A DNA stretch of 7,697 nt, taken from positions 1 to 7,697 of the forward strand of contig JALNVI010000100.1 in assembly GCA_023231425.1 (NCBI GenBank). The letters are read 5' to 3'. Source of the stretch: Desulforhopalus sp. GTDB lineage: Bacteria; Desulfobacterota; Desulfobulbia; Desulfobulbales; Desulfocapsaceae. The position numbers were made by a program, and so were the translations under genes. How positions within the stretch are numbered: the stretch's first letter is position 1; each line of letters opens with the position of its first letter. Positions 1-6,080 of this stretch are shown one piece after another. Below the pieces are notes generated by a model. That model saw only the letters and a list, made by a program, of their open reading frames with translations. It did not search any database and was not told the origin of the DNA.

Positions 1-204
1 CGTAATCTCCAGCATATCCTCACCCTGGTCTCTTCCAACGACGTTGAACAGAGTGCGTATCAGGTAATCAGATGATTGCCTGACCCCGTTTAGATTTTCG
101 GAACGGAAGAGAATCGCTCCTGCGTTTTCCTTCCACTTTTTTTGTCTTTCCCCTGCTCTTACCGCTGTATTCTGCCATCCCGATTGAATTATTTGTCCTT
201 TCAT
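1..204 (-). CDS. Unknown protein, N-terminal 68 residues, runs off the left edge
   Basis: Reading the minus strand from the ATG at 204, the frame stays open for 68 codons to the window edge, so the 3' end is missing. The product begins MKGQIIQSGW and is rich in Lys, Arg, Gln and Asn early on. It becomes more hydrophobic around FNVVGRDQGEDMLEIT at the cut edge. No signal peptide, membrane segment or motif that I recognise is present. A purine-rich AGAGGG lies about 11 nt upstream of the ATG, which is a passable ribosome binding site. The gene is divergent from the osmoprotectant operon and shares the 205-691 spacer with it. I cannot assign a function. The open frame and plausible composition favour a real gene, but 68 codons could also be a decayed fragment. 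Confidence 0.45.
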   Translation of the reverse strand, partial: MKGQIIQSGWQNTAVRAGERQKKWKENAGAILFRSENLNGVRQSSDYLIRTLFNVVGRDQGEDMLEIT

Positions 205-383
205 GGTACAATTTTCCCTCTTTAGACAGTGAAAATTCGCGCTTTTATCAAGCAACAAGAGCTGGATCGTAAATGAGCATCCAGAAGTATGGAAGCTTTC
301 GAGAGCGAATATGCCAAACTGCAGGTGAATCCATTTTAGATTGCCAGCTCTACAAGGAACCGGAAATAAAAACGTTTTACGGG
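205..383. other. Spacer between the left-edge gene and repeat A
   Basis: No convincing gene is present. One plus-strand frame gives two short protein-like stretches separated by a TGA at 274-276: VKIRAFIKQQELDRK from a GTG at 229, and MEAFESEYAKLQVNPF ending at a TAG at 337-339. Neither has a ribosome binding site. They may be chance or a gene remnant. The promoter of the minus-strand gene should lie here, but I see no good -35/-10 pair. Confidence 0.4.
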
Positions 384-518
384 TACCTTGAAGGACCTTG
401 TCTTTCGTTCATATTCGAGGCACAGGAGGAAATTTACCGCAGAGATAATTTGCTATTCTGAGGATAAATTTTTGACTGTAACAAAGAATATGGGCGATTA
501 TTCGATGTACCCTTATGT
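384..518 (+). repeat. Dispersed imperfect palindromic repeat, copy A
   Basis: This stretch matches copy B at 7383-7537 in the same orientation. Shared blocks are ATATTCGAGGCACAGGA at the left arm, a GCAG followed by ATAA near the middle, CTGTAAC then AAGA in the right arm, ATGGGCGATTATTC, and CCTTATGT at the right end. The two arms are also loosely complementary to each other: CATATTC and CACAG on the left mirror CTGTAAC and GAATATG on the right. The element could therefore fold as one long interrupted hairpin. Copy A is about 20 bp shorter than copy B, with the difference at the tip. Small open frames that cross it look like artefacts. It encodes no recognisable transposase, and non-autonomous mobility is only a guess. 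Confidence 0.75.
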
Positions 519-533
519 AGAACCGGGGTTTGA

Positions 534-600
534 TCTGAACCGCAAGGGTTCAGACTACACTACTTTTTGTGGTGTAATACGAGTCCGCCGATTTTCGGCG
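534..600 (+). promoter_or_regulatory. Three tandem stem-loops in the leader of the ABC operon
   Basis: Three separate hairpins follow one another within 67 bases. Stem 1 pairs TCTGAACC (534-541) with GGTTCAGA (547-554) around a GCAAG loop. Stem 2 pairs TACACTAC (556-563) with GTGGTGTA (569-576) around five Ts, including one T-G pair. Stem 3 pairs CGCCGA (586-591) with TCGGCG (595-600) around TTT. They begin just after repeat A and end about 90 bases before the ATPase start. None has the T-run of an intrinsic terminator on its 3' side. They may form a structured 5' leader, or they may be part of the repeat's flank. No known riboswitch class was recognised. Confidence 0.45.
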
Positions 601-691
601 CGCGAAGTATAAATACTCTAACTCTATCCACGGGTTTGAATGTTTCACTTCTCTTTTCCAACCCTGTCCCCCAACAACATAGAGGTGCTCA

Positions 692-1483
692 ATGATTGAG
701 CTTGTTGATCTCGTAAAGTCTTACGACGGCGTGACCAATGTAGTCGATGGTCTGAACCTAACAATCAACAGCGGAGAGCTTGTCGTGCTGATCGGCAGCA
801 GCGGCAGCGGTAAAAGCACAATTTTGCGCATGATTAACCGCCTTAATTCCATTACCGGCGGCGATATTCTCATCGACGGTGAAAGTATCCAGGCAAAAAA
901 CCCCATAGAACTGCGCCGGGGAATCGGCTACGTCATCCAAAAAGTAGGGCTGATGCCGCACATGACGGTCGGTGAAAATATTGAGATGGTCCCGAAGCTG
1001 CTCGGCTGGGACAAGAAAACCCGCAGGAAACAGGCAATGGCGATGCTCGCCAGAGTCGATCTCCCGGCAAAAGAATATTACTCGCGTTACCCCGGAGAGT
1101 TAAGCGGTGGACAGCAGCAGCGGGTGGGTGTTGCCCGGGCGCTGGCGGTAAACCCCGATGTCATCCTCATGGACGAGCCCTTCAGTGCGCTCGACCCCAT
1201 TACACGGGAGCAGCTGCAACAGGAAATTCTTGCCCTGCAGGACGAACTGCATAAAACCGTCGTTTTCGTCACCCATGATATGGATGAAGCGCTGAAAATC
1301 GCCGACCGCATCGCCCTGTTGAAAGACGGGGAGATTGTCCAGTACAGCACCCCCGAAGAACTGTTGCGCAATCCGGTCAACGAATATGTGCGGGAATTTG
1401 TCGGCAACGACCGTCTCTGGCAGACGCCGGAATTCCTCTATGCCCGAGATATCATGCGCACCAATGGGCCCGTATCAGCATGA
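692..1483 (+). CDS. opuCA: Osmoprotectant ABC importer ATPase (OpuCA/ProV type), truncated inside CBS domain 1
   Basis: This cytoplasmic subunit hydrolyses ATP to drive uptake of glycine betaine, choline, carnitine or a related quaternary amine. All nucleotide-binding motifs are intact: Walker A GSSGSGKST (residues 35-43), Q-loop Gln83, signature LSGGQQQ (137-143), Walker B VILMDE (157-162), D-loop SALD (165-168) and switch His195. The subfamily call rests on the overall OpuCA/ProV-like sequence and on the neighbours. The ATG at 692 has AGAGGTG four bases upstream. A typical OpuCA continues into two CBS domains, for a total of about 380-400 residues. Here the protein ends at residue 263, just after ARDIMRTNGPVSA, which looks like the opening strand of CBS1. 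The remainder is in the next ORF, one frame back, with the two overlapping at ATGA. Promoter elements were not clearly seen; a TATAAA at 608-613 lacks a good -35 partner. Confidence 0.93.
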   Translation: MIELVDLVKSYDGVTNVVDGLNLTINSGELVVLIGSSGSGKSTILRMINRLNSITGGDILIDGESIQAKNPIELRRGIGYVIQKVGLMPHMTVGENIEMVPKLLGWDKKTRRKQAMAMLARVDLPAKEYYSRYPGELSGGQQQRVGVARALAVNPDVILMDEPFSALDPITREQLQQEILALQDELHKTVVFVTHDMDEALKIADRIALLKDGEIVQYSTPEELLRNPVNEYVREFVGNDRLWQTPEFLYARDIMRTNGPVSA

Positions 1484-1866
1484 AGCGAACTGCCGCTCAG
1501 GCCATTGAAATGATGAAAGACAAGGATACCTATGTTGGCTACGTGATTGATACGGAGTCCAAACCGGCAAAACGCTTCTGCGGAGAAGTGTCGATGAAGC
1601 AGCTGCAAAACGCCCGGGGCAAAAAGATGGAAGATGTAATGAACCCCGATGCGGTGTTTGTCTACGACCATACAAATATGGCAGAGGTCCTCAGCCTCAT
1701 GCAGGAGCAAAACTACAAGCGGGTTCCGGTGCTCAACCGTGATCACTGTGTGGTTGGTTATATCAACCGCAGTGCTCTGCTCAATATTATCACCGATGTC
1801 ATGCCATCGGCTGGCAGCGATGACCCGGTCGAACTGACTGCCGCAACAACCACGGAGGCCGCATAA
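1480..1866 (+). CDS. CBS-domain protein, the detached C-terminal part of the OpuCA ATPase
   Basis: The product has 128 residues. Residues 1 to about 45 look like the rest of CBS1: helix AAQAIEMMKD, strand YVGYVIDTE, then a degenerate second half. Residues 50 to about 106 form a well-formed CBS2, starting MEDVMNPDAVFVYDH and continuing through KRVPVLNRD and VVGYINRSALL. The tail is Ala/Thr-rich. In OpuA/OpuC systems such domains are fused to the ATPase and gate transport by ionic strength or bound nucleotides. The start ATG overlaps the ATPase stop as ATGA, and no Shine-Dalgarno sequence precedes it. Expression would need termination-reinitiation or a -1 ribosomal shift. A single missing base near 1465-1483 would also explain the arrangement, since restoring it gives one protein of about 391 residues. 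A genuine separate subunit remains possible. Confidence 0.85.
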   Translation: MKRTAAQAIEMMKDKDTYVGYVIDTESKPAKRFCGEVSMKQLQNARGKKMEDVMNPDAVFVYDHTNMAEVLSLMQEQNYKRVPVLNRDHCVVGYINRSALLNIITDVMPSAGSDDPVELTAATTTEAA

Positions 1867-2504
1867 TGAATTTTTTTGAATATGTCATCATGCAAAAAGC
1901 GGAGATTTTAACGCTGACTCTGCGGCATCTGGAAATAACCGGGATGTCTGTCCTCATGGCGGTTGCCATCGGCGTTCCGGTGGGCATCATGATCACCCGC
2001 TTCAAGAAATCAGCGGGAATCGTACTCGGCATCGCCAACATCTTCCAGACCCTGCCATCCCTCGCGCTCTTTGGACTGATCATTCCCATTATGGGTATCG
2101 GCTACACACCTTCAGTGTTTGTCCTTTTCCTCTACGCCCTGCTGCCCATCATAAAGAACACCTATCTCGGTATTGACAGTGTTGACCCGGCGATAATTGA
2201 CGCTGGTAAGGGGATGGGAATGACGGATGGACAGATCCTCGGCACCATTGAGATTCCCCTCTCCCTGCCGGTAATCATGGGCGGCGTACGTATATCCACG
2301 GTCATCAACATCGGTACGGCCACTATCGCCGCTCTTATCGGTGCCGGCGGCCTCGGGGATCTCATATTCAAGGGGATCTCCATGAATAACACCAACATGA
2401 TTCTTGCCGGTGCCATCCCGACAGCTCTGCTTGCCATTGGCGCAGATTATCTGCTTGGCTGGATGGAACGAAGACTCACGCCGACCGGCGTCTCTGCTCC
2501 CTAA
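1866..2504 (+). CDS. opuCB: Osmoprotectant ABC importer permease (OpuCB/ProW type)
   Basis: This is an inner-membrane subunit of 212 residues, the usual length for OpuCB/OpuCD-type permeases. Hydrophobic segments lie at about 24-43, 52-75, 80-97, 135-160 and 178-198. The cytoplasmic coupling loop that contacts the ATPase is visible as DAGKGMGM (112-119) followed by IEIPLSLP (128-135). That pattern is typical of binding-protein-dependent permeases. The ATG overlaps the stop of the CBS gene (TAATG), and GGAGG at 1854-1858 sits seven bases before it, so initiation should be strong and coupled. Many OpuC operons encode two permeases, but only one is present here and it most likely works as a homodimer. 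The membrane segments are estimated by eye. Confidence 0.92.
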   Translation: MNFFEYVIMQKAEILTLTLRHLEITGMSVLMAVAIGVPVGIMITRFKKSAGIVLGIANIFQTLPSLALFGLIIPIMGIGYTPSVFVLFLYALLPIIKNTYLGIDSVDPAIIDAGKGMGMTDGQILGTIEIPLSLPVIMGGVRISTVINIGTATIAALIGAGGLGDLIFKGISMNNTNMILAGAIPTALLAIGADYLLGWMERRLTPTGVSAP

Positions 2505-2534
2505 TGCAGTACAATCTTTTACAAAGGAAATTTA

Positions 2535-3428
2535 ATGAAAAATAAACTTTCAGTAATTCTTGCCGCAACCGTCCTTCTCGGACTCTTCCTCGGGGGCTGC
2601 TCCGGCGACAAGCAGGACCTCATTAAAATCGGGCATAAAAACTATACCGAATCCAGACTTTTCGGCCAGCTCTACTCCGTACTGCTGGAAACCAATACGA
2701 AGTACAAAACCTCCGTCACGGAGTTTGGCGGTTCACAGCTCGTTCTCGCCGCCTTAAAGAGTGGAGACATAGATCTCTACCCGGATTACACCGGCACGCT
2801 CTATGCCACCGTTCTGAAACAAGAGGGAGAAAAGGACCCGGAGAAGGTCTTAAACATGGTGAAGGCTTTTATGGAAGGCCCGGACTATAACTTTATCCTT
2901 GGGAAACCCTTTGGTTATAACAATACCTATACACTCTCACTGCCGCAGGATATTGCAAAAAAATATAATCTTGAAAAGATCTCTGATCTCGTCACCGCCG
3001 GTCCCAAACTCCGCATGGGCGCAACGATGGAATTTCTTGCCCGTGCCGATGGATTGCCGGGCGTGAAGGAGCTTTACGGCTTTACGTTCAAGGAAGAAAA
3101 AGGGATGGATCCGGGAATACGCTATACCGCCATACAAAACGGGAATATTGATGTCACCGACGCCTTCAGCACGGACGGGAAACTCAAAGAGTTTAATCTG
3201 AAGAGTCTGGAAGACGACAAGCACTTCTTCCCGCCTTACTATTGCCTTACCGTTTACAACGGCTCTTTTCAGAAGAAATTTCCAGGGGCCATGGAAGAAA
3301 TTGAAAAACTTGCCGGGCAGATCAATGAAGACGATATGCAGGAGATGAACTTTCAGGTCGACAGCAAGGGCATCCCGGAGAGAAAGGTTGCTGAAGACTT
3401 TCTCCGCAAGAAGGGTCTGATTAAATAA
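2535..3428 (+). CDS. opuCC: Osmoprotectant-binding lipoprotein (OpuCC/OsmX type)
   Basis: This is the substrate-binding subunit that delivers the osmoprotectant to the permease. It has 297 residues and belongs to the OpuAC-like family. A lipoprotein signal peptide spans residues 1-21 with lipobox LGGC (19-22), so Cys22 would be lipidated. Ser23 at position +2 would fit outer-membrane sorting if the E. coli rule applies. Family hallmarks include HKNYTES (34-40), FGGSQLV (64-70), DIDLYPDYTGT (78-88) and, further on, DAFSTDGKLKEF and DDKHFFPPYY. Tyr82 and Tyr85 fall where family members supply aromatic residues to the cage that holds the trimethylammonium group. AAAGGA lies eight bases before the ATG. 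It is the last gene of the operon, 30 bp after the permease. The exact ligand (betaine, choline, carnitine or ectoine-like) cannot be told from sequence alone. Confidence 0.92.
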   Translation: MKNKLSVILAATVLLGLFLGGCSGDKQDLIKIGHKNYTESRLFGQLYSVLLETNTKYKTSVTEFGGSQLVLAALKSGDIDLYPDYTGTLYATVLKQEGEKDPEKVLNMVKAFMEGPDYNFILGKPFGYNNTYTLSLPQDIAKKYNLEKISDLVTAGPKLRMGATMEFLARADGLPGVKELYGFTFKEEKGMDPGIRYTAIQNGNIDVTDAFSTDGKLKEFNLKSLEDDKHFFPPYYCLTVYNGSFQKKFPGAMEEIEKLAGQINEDDMQEMNFQVDSKGIPERKVAEDFLRKKGLIK

Positions 3429-3459
3429 GCAGGAAGGAACAAGATAAACACAGAAGTAA

Positions 3460-3495
3460 AGCCCGACGGATACAAGTTCTCCGCCGGGCTTTTTT
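3460..3495 (+). terminator. Intrinsic terminator of the osmoprotectant operon
   Basis: The stem AGCCCGACGG (3460-3469) pairs with CCGCCGGGCT (3481-3490) with one mismatch around an 11-base loop. It runs straight into six Ts, and lies 31 bases after the binding-protein stop. Confidence 0.92.
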
Positions 3496-3583
3496 GCGTC
3501 TGGAGCACAACAGGTCTTTCACCCCACAACGGGCGTCTTTGCAATGAAATCAATTTCACAAACAGCTAAAAGACGGTAAAGCA

Positions 3584-3630
3584 TTTTTTACCGCAAAGAA
3601 CGCGAAGAAACGCGAAGAAAAGCAAAAAAA
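3584..3630 (+). repeat. Dispersed GCGAAGAAAC-type repeat, copy 1
   Basis: TTTTTTACCGCAAAGAACG is followed by tandem CGCGAAGAAA units and an A-rich tail. It is the reverse complement of the repeat cores at 3826-3887 and 4823-4885. Together with the 3826 copy it brackets a spacer of about 200 bp in inverted orientation. Its A/G-rich units resemble intergenic repeats I associate with deltaproteobacterial genomes, which give rise to spurious ORF annotations. Confidence 0.7.
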
Positions 3631-3668
3631 AATTGATGAAAAAGACGGAACAACAAAAGAATTTCTTG

Positions 3669-3736
3669 CCAACTAAATACGCTAAACATTCGAAAAAAGG
3701 CATTTTATATATAAAACCTTTCGCGTGTTTCGTTGG
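3669..3736. repeat. AT-rich imperfect palindrome
   Basis: The centre TTTTATATATAAAA (3703-3716) is a perfect palindrome, flanked by AAAGG-CA (3696-3702) and CCTTT (3717-3721). Outer arms CCAACTAAATACGC (from 3669) and GCGTGTTTCGTTGG (to 3736) also pair, with the left arm about a dozen bases longer. It lies in the gene-free stretch between the operon terminator and the DMT gene, inside the inverted pair of dispersed repeats. The region 3760-3800 next to it is a pyrimidine tract (CCCCTGTCTCCCC) that resembles 4908-4934. No protein-coding role is supported. Confidence 0.6.
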
Positions 3737-3825
3737 CCATCCAGTCTTTGTTGTTTTTCGCCTTTCCCTTTCCCCTGTCTCCCCTGTTCTCACCCTTCCC
3801 GCTTTAAATTTTAAAAATCTTTATT

Positions 3826-3887
3826 CTCAAATGCTTTTGTCTTCCTTCGTGTGCCTTCGCGTTCTTCGCGGTAAAAAAATGTCTTAC
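3826..3887 (-). repeat. Dispersed repeat, copy 2, just after the DMT gene
   Basis: From CTCAAATGCTTTTG to GTCTTAC this matches 4823-4885 almost base for base, and its core is the inverse of 3584-3630. It starts 15 bases after the DMT stop in the direction of that gene, so it would be transcribed as its 3' untranslated tail. Confidence 0.75.
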
Positions 3888-3901
3888 AAAGGGGATGGAT
3901 T

Positions 3902-4771
3902 TCACCCCCGCACTTTTTGCACCTTACGCCAGTGTTCATGCAGAAACAGGGAAAGGAGCAGCACCGTACCCCCTGCCCCGAGCCGCACCAGATCCGCGTC
4001 ACGGTTCCAAATCACGAGGTTGACTACCAGCCCCGCCGGAATCAGCACGTTGTTCATAATTGCCAGCACACCGGAATCCACCATTGTCGCGCCTTTGTTC
4101 CATAAAAAATAGCCGAGCCCGGAAGCGACCACGCCGAGATAAATCAGAATTCCCCACTGTAGACCGGTAGTCGGCAGTTTTTCAAGATTCCCCCACAGAA
4201 TGAAGGCTGCCACCGCCACCACCGTTGCACCGAGATAGAACCAGCCGAAAATCCCCGCCTGTCCGATCACGCCCTCTCTCAGTTGTTCCCGCTTTATCAG
4301 CACCTTGTATCCCACCTGACCAAGGGCAAAACTGAAATTAGCCCCCTGCACCACAAGAAAACCGAGCAAGGCATTGTCCCCCACCTGATGATAACGGATG
4401 ATGACCGCGCCAAGCACCGCGAGTGCTGCCGTAAACAGGTAGCGGGCAGAGAAACGGTGATGAATCAAATCAAAGATGAGAGTAACATAAACCGGAGTTA
4501 ACACAGTGAAGAGCAGCACCTCCGGCACCGTAAGCAGGAGAAAACTCTTGTAGTAAAAGACATACATAATACCGAGTTGCACGGCTCCAAGGGCCATTAA
4601 ACGCAGCGCCAGCCCGACACGCACCTTCCGCAGCAGCGGCAGGAAAAGCAGTGTTGCCAGCACAATCCGCACCAGCACGGCGAAATAGGAATCCACCTGA
4701 CCTGCAAGATAGACGCCGATGAGACTGAAGGAGAAGGCCCAGATAAGGGTGGTGATGATGAGATAGTTCAT
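3902..4771 (-). CDS. EamA/DMT-family membrane transporter
   Basis: This is a predicted inner-membrane permease of 289 residues with about ten hydrophobic segments. It is arranged as two related halves (about 1-130 and 145-280), the standard EamA duplication. The N-terminus MNYLIITTLIWAFSFSLIGV is typical of the family, as are the conserved patterns FYYKSFLLLTVPEV with LTPVYVTL in the first half and YLGVVASGLGYFLWNKG in the second. I chose the ATG at 4771 because AGAGGT lies four bases upstream. The frame stays open another 133 codons, but that part is Arg/Ser-rich and is antisense to the TPR gene and the repeat. DMT relatives export or import amino acids, amines, nucleotide sugars or drugs, and the substrate here cannot be inferred. 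It is co-directional with the TPR gene upstream but separated by 163 bp containing a repeat, so co-transcription is uncertain. Confidence 0.9.
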   Translation of the reverse strand: MNYLIITTLIWAFSFSLIGVYLAGQVDSYFAVLVRIVLATLLFLPLLRKVRVGLALRLMALGAVQLGIMYVFYYKSFLLLTVPEVLLFTVLTPVYVTLIFDLIHHRFSARYLFTAALAVLGAVIIRYHQVGDNALLGFLVVQGANFSFALGQVGYKVLIKREQLREGVIGQAGIFGWFYLGATVVAVAAFILWGNLEKLPTTGLQWGILIYLGVVASGLGYFLWNKGATMVDSGVLAIMNNVLIPAGLVVNLVIWNRDADLVRLGAGGTVLLLSLFLHEHWRKVQKVRG

Positions 4772-4775
4772 GGAT

Positions 4776-4781
4776 ACCTCT
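4776..4781 (-). promoter_or_regulatory. Ribosome binding site that fixes the DMT start
   Basis: AGAGGT on the minus strand lies four bases before the ATG at 4771. This supports the 289-residue start rather than the longer open frame that would reach 5170. Confidence 0.7.
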
Positions 4782-4822
4782 GGTTGGGAGAAAACAAAGT
4801 AATTCCTCAAAAAAATTTTATG

Positions 4823-4885
4823 CTCAAATGCTTTTGCCTTCCTTCGCGTTTCTTCGCGTTTCTTCGCGGTAAAAAATTGTCTTAC
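4823..4885 (-). repeat. Dispersed repeat, copy 3, between the TPR and DMT genes
   Basis: It is nearly identical to 3826-3887, differing mainly in the CGTTTCTTCGCG units. It lies about 50 bases after the TPR stop and about 50 bases before the DMT start, in the same orientation relative to the upstream gene as copy 2. A pyrimidine-rich block with CTGTCTCCCC lies beside it at 4908-4934. Confidence 0.75.
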
Positions 4886-4934
4886 CGCTTTTGGCTTCTC
4901 CGTCCTCCCGCGTCCCTTCTTCTGTCTCCCCTTT

Positions 4935-5774
4935 TTATTCCGCTCCGTCCTCAATCTCAGCGGCCCGCTTCGCCAGCTTCTCGGCCTCGCTCTGCCGGTC
5001 AGTAACCCGGTAGAGGGTGGCAAGATCGCGCAAGACGACAGCCACGCCACGATCCGAGTTCCCAAAAGCCTTTTTGCGAATGCCCAGCGCACGTTTGAAG
5101 AAATGCTCTGCCTGCTGTACCCGGCCCTGGCGGCTGTAGAGTGAAGCGAGGCTGTTGAGGATGGAACCAACGACGGGAGATTCCGCGCCGAGATTTTTTA
5201 TGCGTATTTTCAGGGCATGAAGAAAAAGTGGTTCTGCCTTTTTATCTTTCCCCTCCCCCACGTAAAGAAGAGCGAGGTTGTTAAGACTGTCGGCAAGGGC
5301 AGGATCATTTTCACTGCAATTTGCCTCTTCAATTTTCAACGCCCGTTCAAAGAAATTTTCCGCCTTCTCTATCTGCCCCTGATGCAGACGGAGCACGGCG
5401 AGGTCAATCAGCGAAATGCCCACGGCAGGGGCAAACTCACCAAAATTCTTCTCCCGGATCTCCAGTCCCCGTGTGAACAACGGTTCGGCCTCTTCATAGC
5501 GGCCAAGCTGGAGATAAAGCCGGCCGAGATTATGCAGCGCGGCCGCGCTCTCCTCATGTTTCGGGTCAACTTCCTCCTCCGCCGCTTTCAGCGCCTTTTC
5601 CTTTTTTTCTTTCTCTGCCCTGTCTTCCTTCTGCGGAATATCCTCAGGCTGTGGCATTGACACGGTCAATTGCTCCTCACTGCCCAGCCCCTGCCAGTCC
5701 TTTACCTCTGTGAGAAGAAAGACGAAAAAGAGAACGGTGAAAGAAAACGCTATAGAGACTGCACCATATTTCAT
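4935..5774 (-). CDS. Membrane-anchored TPR-repeat protein (kinesin-light-chain type)
   Basis: The product has 279 residues. A hydrophobic segment at 5-21 is an uncleaved anchor or signal. A charged Glu/Lys-rich linker (about 45-75) could be helical or coiled-coil. Five tetratricopeptide units then repeat every 42 residues, at about 74-107, 116-149, 158-191, 200-233 and 242-275. They show the pattern LxNLAxLYxxxGxxxxAExxF followed by RALxIR, which is the TPR_10/TPR_12 style. Such repeats form a superhelical scaffold for protein-protein contacts, and the partner is unknown. There is no catalytic domain. The start at 5774 has AGAAGG about ten bases upstream. The later units are conserved enough to suggest a functional protein. 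The nearest neighbour in its direction is the DMT gene, with no evident functional link. Confidence 0.85.
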   Translation of the reverse strand: MKYGAVSIAFSFTVLFFVFLLTEVKDWQGLGSEEQLTVSMPQPEDIPQKEDRAEKEKKEKALKAAEEEVDPKHEESAAALHNLGRLYLQLGRYEEAEPLFTRGLEIREKNFGEFAPAVGISLIDLAVLRLHQGQIEKAENFFERALKIEEANCSENDPALADSLNNLALLYVGEGKDKKAEPLFLHALKIRIKNLGAESPVVGSILNSLASLYSRQGRVQQAEHFFKRALGIRKKAFGNSDRGVAVVLRDLATLYRVTDRQSEAEKLAKRAAEIEDGAE

Positions 5775-6080
5775 AATCGAAAAACCTTCTTTTAAGCAAA
5801 AAACCGATAAGCAGATGGAGCTGAGAACTGCTCTTCTCCAGTGGAACCCGAAGTATAATCAGTTCCCTGTGGATTATCCCGAAATTCTTAAAAGCACCCG
5901 GTTGCCGAAAGATCTCTCCTGTTCACAGACTGCAGTTTCAGAGATATTTTTTCCCTTTAATCCCGAATAGAGACAACCTTTAGAGGTAACTTCTCAAAAA
6001 ATACGTGGGAAAACACAAAATAATAACGATATCAGGGGCACCTTTAAACAGCTTTTCTTCTCACCGTGAAGAATACGAAA
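5775..6080. other. Intergenic stretch upstream of the TPR gene
   Basis: No supported gene is present. A plus-strand frame from the ATG at 5815 to a TAG at 5968-5970 would give 51 residues (MELRTALLQWNPKYNQFPVD...) that look mildly protein-like. It has no ribosome binding site and no recognisable family, so it may be a remnant or chance. The TPR promoter should be here on the minus strand; a TATACT is visible but no matching -35. The stretch ends at the terminator at 6081. Confidence 0.4.

Noticed and set aside
273..612. Two overlapping small plus-strand ORFs (273-461 and 388-612)
   Set aside because: Their frames run through repeat A and the hairpins. The same frame is interrupted in repeat B, and neither has a ribosome binding site.
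608..613. TATAAA as the -10 box of the osmoprotectant operon
   Set aside because: The -35 position at 17 bp spacing is CCGCCG, within a hairpin, and does not resemble a sigma-70 element.
3545..3558. Perfect palindrome TGAAATCAATTTCA as an operator
   Set aside because: It follows the operon terminator and precedes no plus-strand gene. A short AT-rich palindrome like this can arise by chance.
3633..4112. A 159-codon plus-strand ORF
   Set aside because: It crosses the palindrome, the pyrimidine tract and repeat copy 2, then runs antisense to the DMT gene. Such repeat-derived ORFs are a common artefact.
4772..5170. N-terminal extension of the DMT transporter by 133 codons
   Set aside because: The extension is antisense to the TPR gene and the dispersed repeat, is Arg/Ser/Lys-rich, and a ribosome binding site and family-typical N-terminus support the start at 4771.
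5815..5970. A 51-codon ORF on the plus strand upstream of the TPR gene
   Set aside because: It has no ribosome binding site and no recognisable family, and it occupies the region expected to hold the TPR promoter. I record it only within the spacer description.
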